Assembly (NCBI GenBank): GCA_963514095.1
Contig: OY741271.1
Coordinates: 12,080,772-12,144,771, forward strand
DNA from: Eutrigla gurnardus
Taxonomy: Eukaryota; Chordata; Actinopteri; Perciformes; Triglidae
Reading direction: 5' to 3'
DNA length: 64,000 nt
Shown: positions 58,361 through 64,000 of the stretch, in pieces
Numbering within the stretch: the stretch's first letter is position 1
Layout of the letters: every line of letters starts with the position of its first letter
Notes under the pieces: generated by a model
Seen by the model: the letters and a program-made list of their open reading frames with translations, nothing else
Told to the model about the DNA's origin: nothing
Database searches by the model: none
Translations under genes and position numbers: made by a program

Positions 58361-61300
58361 ATGGTAAGAAACCGAAAACTGAGAAGAAGGGGAAGGGGAA
58401 AAAAAGAGGGATTGATCCATCTTTGAGGATTTGCTTTTGTTTTCAACTGGTGAGGATAAAAGACAGATGGCAGAAGATGGAGATTATTTTCTGAAGCAAA
58501 AATTCACCCAGCAAGTCATCATCTGCAACATAGCTGGGTTATCAGATGGATTTATTTACAAGTGGTGTTCAACTTGGAGTTCCTGGTATTTTATTTTTGG
58601 CCAAATGCGTTGGCTGTTTTACGCTTGAACAAAAAAATGTATTTTTCTATCGGAAACTTCCCTTGACAAGTTCAACTTCTGTTACTCTTCTTCGCAGTTT
58701 GTTTACAGACTAATGTGATTTTGCTTGATATTAGATTTGGTTTACTAAAGATAGAAAGCTCGCAGCTGAGTAAAGTGAGAAGCGCTGCCTTCTCTGAGTG
58801 TCCTAATTTAGGGCGTTCACCTTGAGAAAGTCCTTCACTAATCCTCTCCCACGTCTCACCTTAAAAATAGCTTCATAGTGAACTAATGAGTGGGTTTGTG
58901 TGACCTTTGTTAAATTGCGATATTGATGACGTTCTTACGAGCAAACAGGGAGAGAGGGGGGATTTACTTTCCTTCTGAACGACCATGGAGCTGGGGTCTG
59001 TATAACATTTAATGAGGAATACCACTCAATTTACACCTGCAACATATGCTCCCACAACAGTTTTAACGACGTCTTCCAAAAAGTTATTTTATTATTTTTG
59101 CATTTTCCTATGAAATGTCCAGCAACACGAACAATCAAGTCCATGCAGTGTAGAAACTGTTAATGCAACCGTTCTACTAGTTAGGTTTAAGAAAAGATCA
59201 TATTTTGGGTTAAAGGAACTACGGAAGAGGTGTTTCTTCTGTAATGGAAGTTATGTGACAATAAAATCAATGTTTGTGGTTTCACCCAGGACACAAACAG
59301 CAGTCTCCTGGGTGAAAGTCTGGTGTTTTTAGACCTGCCCATTCACACCGACCTCCATACCTAGTGACAGTTTGTCACTCTTTATTTGACATCACCCGTC
59401 CTGGCTCAATATCCATGGATTATATGTAAATTAATTACGTGGGTTCTAAGATTTATCGTATTTAAAGGAAGTCTGTTCAGAATGAGCTGAGTGCTCGGCC
59501 TGTGGTGTTGCGGCTCATACATTGGCGTTAGCATTAGGTGTTGCCATTAGGCAAGGTACGCAACTGCCTGGGGCCCCCAACAGCTATGTATTTATAATGA
59601 TGTTTAGATACTAAATCATGTTATTATTCTAACTCATTATATCCTGAATCATTTCAAAAGAGCCCCAATGCACATAACAAATAGGCAACTCAACGGTAAA
59701 CTACTTACTGTGTAGCTCTATTTCAGAGTAAAACACTGTACAAATACATTTACATGACAGAGAAATGGTACTGGTGACGTTGCAGATTCAGGTTAAAATA
59801 TGATGCATTATTATTTGATAAATTATCCAGCATCATTTTAGAATTGAAAGTGTCTATTTGAACAGACATTTAGTAAATTTAAGTACAATGTGCTGACATT
59901 GTCTGTTTAACTCTTCACTTGACGTAAACATTAATGCAGGACTTTTACTCTGCTATATTGTGGTATTGGGGTTTTATTTAAATTGATACTATTGAATAAG
60001 CTATAAATGGAATTCAGTCAGTCACAGTCAGTTTTGCAATGCTTTGATCGTCTCTAGTCAACATTTTGAACAATGGAAACAATGGAAACAATGGAAACAA
60101 TGCTTGGTACAGGCACTGGTGGCGGTACCTCTAACCCTTCTATTTTGAGATGATGTTTGCATTATGTACAAGTTTACAAACAAGAAGCTAGCAGCTCAAT
60201 GTAAAGGTGTGGTATCATCAGGCCTAATATCTAGATATAAGAACAAGTTGGAATGATGATGGTAAGAATGACTGAACAACAACCAGTAGTTGGATCAGAC
60301 AGATCCTCAACATTCTGCGTCTTCCTGATCAAACAAATGTCCTAAATGTGGGAATAACGTGTTACCCATCGAGTGGTGTTCCACTTGTGCAGACAAGTGC
60401 AGACAGCTGGCAGAGGATTAAACATGACTTTTTACCTGACACACGGCTATTTTCAGTCCTTGGCTGTCACTTTGTCAACGATATGTCCGTCTCTGGCTGT
60501 AGGATTCTCTTTTGGTTTTCTCTGGCTCAAAGGCTTAAAAACAGGACTTAACTATAAGGAGGTGGAGGGACCAGAGTGTTCCACCAAGGATCACATGAAC
60601 ATTTTCCATTTTGTATCTCATTTAAACAATGTTTTTGTGACTTTAATTTATATCCATCAGTATGAAAATTAGAGTACCAACCGGCTGATACAGCCTAGAA
60701 TGTTGGCTTGAGTATCGGCAAGTACACAAGTCTTCATGTCAACGTCGACATGTCATTCGTCAGCTCATTTATGCTCCACAGGAACAATAACATAAGTTTC
60801 ACTTAGAACCTCATCATTGCATCCTACCCTATCGGTACTTCGCATTTGCAAACTAGCAGGTGGAGAGTAATGAAGTACAAATATTAAGTGTTACTGCACT
60901 TAAGTAGAATTTCCAGGTTTAATCCCTTTTTACATTATAAAATAAATATCTGTTCGTCTACTCCGTACATGTTCAAAACAGTCATGTTACATTAGTTTGA
61001 ATGCAATTGAAGGGAATAATTGATTTATCTTTTTCTATTAATATGACACGAGATCAGTCAGGCTTGCACAAAAATAAAAAAATAAAATAAAAAGGCCAGT
61101 AGAAATGTCCTTCATATGGATACTTTTTTACTTTGAGTACATTTTTGTCCTTCAAAGTTATGCTTTTTACTTTTTAATTTGAGTATATTTTTGTCCTTCA
61201 AAGTTATGCTTTTTAATTTTACAGTACAGAGCCTTTACCTTTTCACTTTTACTTGAGTAAAGTAGTCTTTTGAACACAAGTATGTACTTCTATAGAACGT

Positions 61301-63624
61301 CTGTACTTTTGACGCCTCTGCAAACTAGTTCAACACCATTGTGGTCAAACACTCTTGTGGACCTGATTATTCCTTGATAACTGTGAAAAACATATCTGTG
61401 TTGAAATCCGCAGGAGAAGAGCTAGTTAACGTTAGCTTTTAGCAGCCGGTGAGTAGCACAGTCCATATTGCCTAAATAACAGGAGCTAACAGCAAACGTT
61501 AACAGAGGTTGCATCGTATCATGATATGTTCAAATATAATCTTGTTACCTTCAGTTTTGATGAGAAACTTGAATGAATACAGTTGTTTGAAGGAGATGTT
61601 ATTCGCAGCAATATAAAATAGGTATCAGAGATGGAATAATGACCTCTTTTTAATACACTTACATTGAATCGGTGGTATCGCCAATCACTTATGAAGAGGA
61701 AAACATCTCATCATTAATGAGAATCAATTTGTAAAAACAAGGAACCTTTTTGATAGACTTCAATTAAATATCACTTATAGCAGCTGACGTGACTCCAGTG
61801 TGTGCCAGTTCACCTGTAGGAGATGTTGTAAAAGAAAGTTTGGATGGAAAGAAAACTTCAGCAGCAGAATCCAAATGTGTGTGATTACGTGAGTGGTTGA
61901 GAGCTGATAAAAATAGCTTTGCCCTATTATCATAAATCTGTTCTCCACTTTTGATAATGATGTCATTATGCAGGTGCATGTGAATAAGTTGGACCTTGAC
62001 TAATCTACCTCCTTTCATTCTTCTACCATTTTTCCTTCTCTCCTGAAAGCCCACTGACGCCCAAAGCGATGCCCGGTCCTTCCTGACTGAGGAGATGATT
62101 GCAGGTCGGTCACTTAGTATTTCCATTCATAGGTTACATGACAATATCGTCATCTGCTTAATATGGCTTTTGTTTGATTATTCCCTTTGACAAAGTAGAG
62201 TATCAGTGACTTTTTCATGGTACAAGACAGGCAATTAGGGAGGAAAAGAAATCATTCAACTGTCACTTACGCACCAATTCCAAATAATCCAGCCAAGTAA
62301 CAACTATCCATTCGTTGTTAAGAGAGGCTTTTGACAATCTCACAGGGTGTGCAACGGAAGTAACCCTGGCCAGTAATAAACCATTGAAAAGTGCATTGCT
62401 CACTGTAAATAAATACAATGTATTCCAATGATCCAGCAAATCACAATTCAGGATGTTCTCTTAAATTCAATTGAATATTGAATTGTGAATAAACTGTTTT
62501 ATTAAAAAAAACCGATGGGGGTGAGAATCCTTCCGCTTTTCACACTCACCTAGATTTTTAATGGTTTACCTGCTGTTAATTTCCATATGTATTTATTATC
62601 AATACAAGATCAAAAATATGTTTCTCCTTGATTTTGTTTGGCCAATTTAGAGATGTGTGAATTTGAACTACTTCCTTCTTGCGTCCAGAGTTCAAAGCCG
62701 CCTTTGACATGTTTGACACTGACGGTGGCGGTGACATCAGCACCAAGGAGTTGGGTCAGGTGATGAGGATGCTGGGCCAGAACCCGTCAAGGGAGGAGTT
62801 GGACGCCATCATTGAGGAGGTTGATGAGGATGGTGAGATGTACAAAAAAAGGACAATATCTTGAATCTGAATACACAGACATTTAAGGATGATTGAAAGC
62901 AATTCCAAACAATTCAAGCTTGATTTTTCGCTGTTTGTGTTCGAGGGGTTGGGTAATTTTTCCGTTCTAGAAGAGGTAGAATTACTAGTTTCAACACTCT
63001 GTGGCATCGATTCAATACAACAAGGCAGCCATAAGAAAAGGCTGTGTATTGTTTGACTCTTGCACATTAAAGAGGTCCTTGATGATTAAGATCTGACTTA
63101 AGAGATAACCCAGGAGCAGATTAGATCCTACCTGCCTGTTAAATGCCCTCGTCTTTCAACTTGCATGTCCACAGTTTATCACGGTGATTTTCTGTCAAAT
63201 ATATTAAGTCTCAAGCCCTTCTCACCACTAACTCCAGAGATACAGAAGACTTTACTTAGCAGTTTCCTCAAGCTGATTGGGATTCAATATAATGTGTAAA
63301 CTGACGTTTATGTATATATTTGGGGATTAGTAATAAATAGATAATGACAAGAGAAGTATACAATACAGGGAAGTGGTAAATATCATAAATTGATGATAAA
63401 GAGAATTGTTTAAACAAAGAAACACGGGTGGAGATGGTTTGACTTTCATGTGCAGCTTCCTTCCTGTCACATCACCTTTGGCTGACTTGCTCAACCACCG
63501 TCTCCTCAGGCAGCGGTACCATCGACTTTGAGGAGTTCTTGGTCATGATGGTGCAACAGTTAAAGGAGGACCAGGCTGGAAAGAGTGAAGAAGAGCTCTC
63601 AGAGTGCTTCCGTATTTTTGACAA
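58361..63624 (+). CDS. tnnc2: Fast skeletal troponin C, exons 1-4 (gene runs off the window)
   Basis: The calcium-binding subunit of the troponin complex on thin filaments of fast muscle. Coding exons: 58,361-58,363 (the ATG alone, followed by GTAAGA), 62,050-62,104, 62,689-62,832 and 63,510-63,624. Joined, they start MPTDAQSDARSFLTEEMIAE and reach CFRIFDK; all phases agree. EF-hand 1 is DTDGGGDIS; in skeletal troponin C both N-terminal hands bind Ca2+, and this version keeps acidic residues at the binding positions. EF-hand 2 is DEDGSGTIDFEEF, split by the intron between exons 3 and 4. Exon 4 ends GACAA|GTATGA. Exons for the two C-terminal EF-hands are not in the remaining 376 bases. The cardiac form (tnnc1) is less likely because hand 1 is intact. 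Confidence 0.92.
60849..61329. mobile_element. hAT-type MITE with perfect 8-bp duplication, in tnnc2 intron 1
   Basis: The body 60,857-61,321 (465 bases) has inverted ends CAGGTGGAGAGTAATGAAGTAC and, from the right, CAGAGGCGTCAAAAGTAC. CAAACTAG flanks both sides (60,849-60,856 and 61,322-61,329). Inside, a block 'tttttgtccttcaaagttatgctttt' occurs twice in tandem (61,144 and 61,190). It is the familiar fish repeat made of 'agtaaaagtac'-like motifs. Confidence 0.88.
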
Positions 63625-64000
63625 GTATGACAAGTGCAACTCAACACACAATGACAAATGCATACACCACATGTAACTGAATATTTTCACCTATAGGCCT
63701 TTGCTTTGGCTAGATTGAAAAACATTCACATTATCATATTTTTGAATGAGGCAACATTTTATGGCCAGCTGAACCATTACAATTCTAAACAATAATTAAA
63801 AAAAAATGCATCAATGTTGTGCAGTAGCTATTGTACGACGGCGTATTAGGGCCACTGTAAGGGGGGGAAAAAACGTAGCCGAGAAAGGTGGGCAATAGCT
63901 TAGCCAAACCACCCGCTCAATAAACACAAATAAGATGACAATTTGGCCCATATAAAATTAACCAACAATAACGATCAACAGCCATCACCCTAAGGACCTT

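Overview
The window looks like nuclear DNA of a ray-finned fish, probably a teleost. It is AT-leaning and intron-rich and carries long dinucleotide microsatellites. It is full of fish-type transposon debris: L2-clade LINE tails, tRNA-derived SINEs, hAT, TTAA/TTA and mariner-like MITEs, and a Tx1/L1-like LINE 3' end. The species cannot be named from sequence alone.

Four gene-like loci can be supported. (1) 20,431-21,600, minus strand: an intronless ubiquitin-specific-protease-like gene with Cys, His and Asp boxes visible. Further copies of its 3' end are strung out tandemly downstream (about 18.1-20.5 kb). (2) 24,663-27,121, plus strand, perhaps starting near 22.4 kb: a decayed multi-exon gene of a fish multicopy family (SAMD3-like by recollection), with hAT elements in its introns. 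(3) 29,858-42,679, minus strand: a complete 12-coding-exon gene for PI3-kinase p110 gamma (pik3cg). All splice sites and phases agree, giving 1,125 residues. (4) 48,110-49,312, minus strand: a single-exon odorant-receptor-like GPCR. The right edge (58,361-63,624, plus strand) holds the first four coding exons of fast skeletal troponin C (tnnc2); the rest lies outside the window.

Layout. 0-16 kb is gene-poor, with microsatellites, decayed LINE pieces, a DNA element with a perfect hairpin and one CpG-rich patch near 8.9-9.1 kb. 16.7-18.1 kb is an L2-type LINE inside a mariner-like MITE. 18.1-21.6 kb is the USP array and 21.7-27.1 kb the decayed gene with hAT elements. 27.4-28.6 kb is a MITE nested exactly at the edge of another hAT element. 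29.8-42.7 kb is pik3cg, whose second intron carries a 2-kb palindromic element. 43-47 kb has a tandem duplication and a palindromic mariner-like element. 48-50.4 kb is the receptor with a LINE directly upstream. 51-57 kb is repeats and intergenic DNA, and 58 kb onward is tnnc2.

These genes have no shared operon-like logic. p110 gamma signals from GPCRs and Ras in leukocytes and heart, the receptor is a chemosensory candidate, and troponin C is the muscle calcium switch. The most unusual material is structural: the palindromic element in pik3cg, the USP 3'-end array with a possible divergent promoter, and several transposons whose exact insertion footprints can be read directly.
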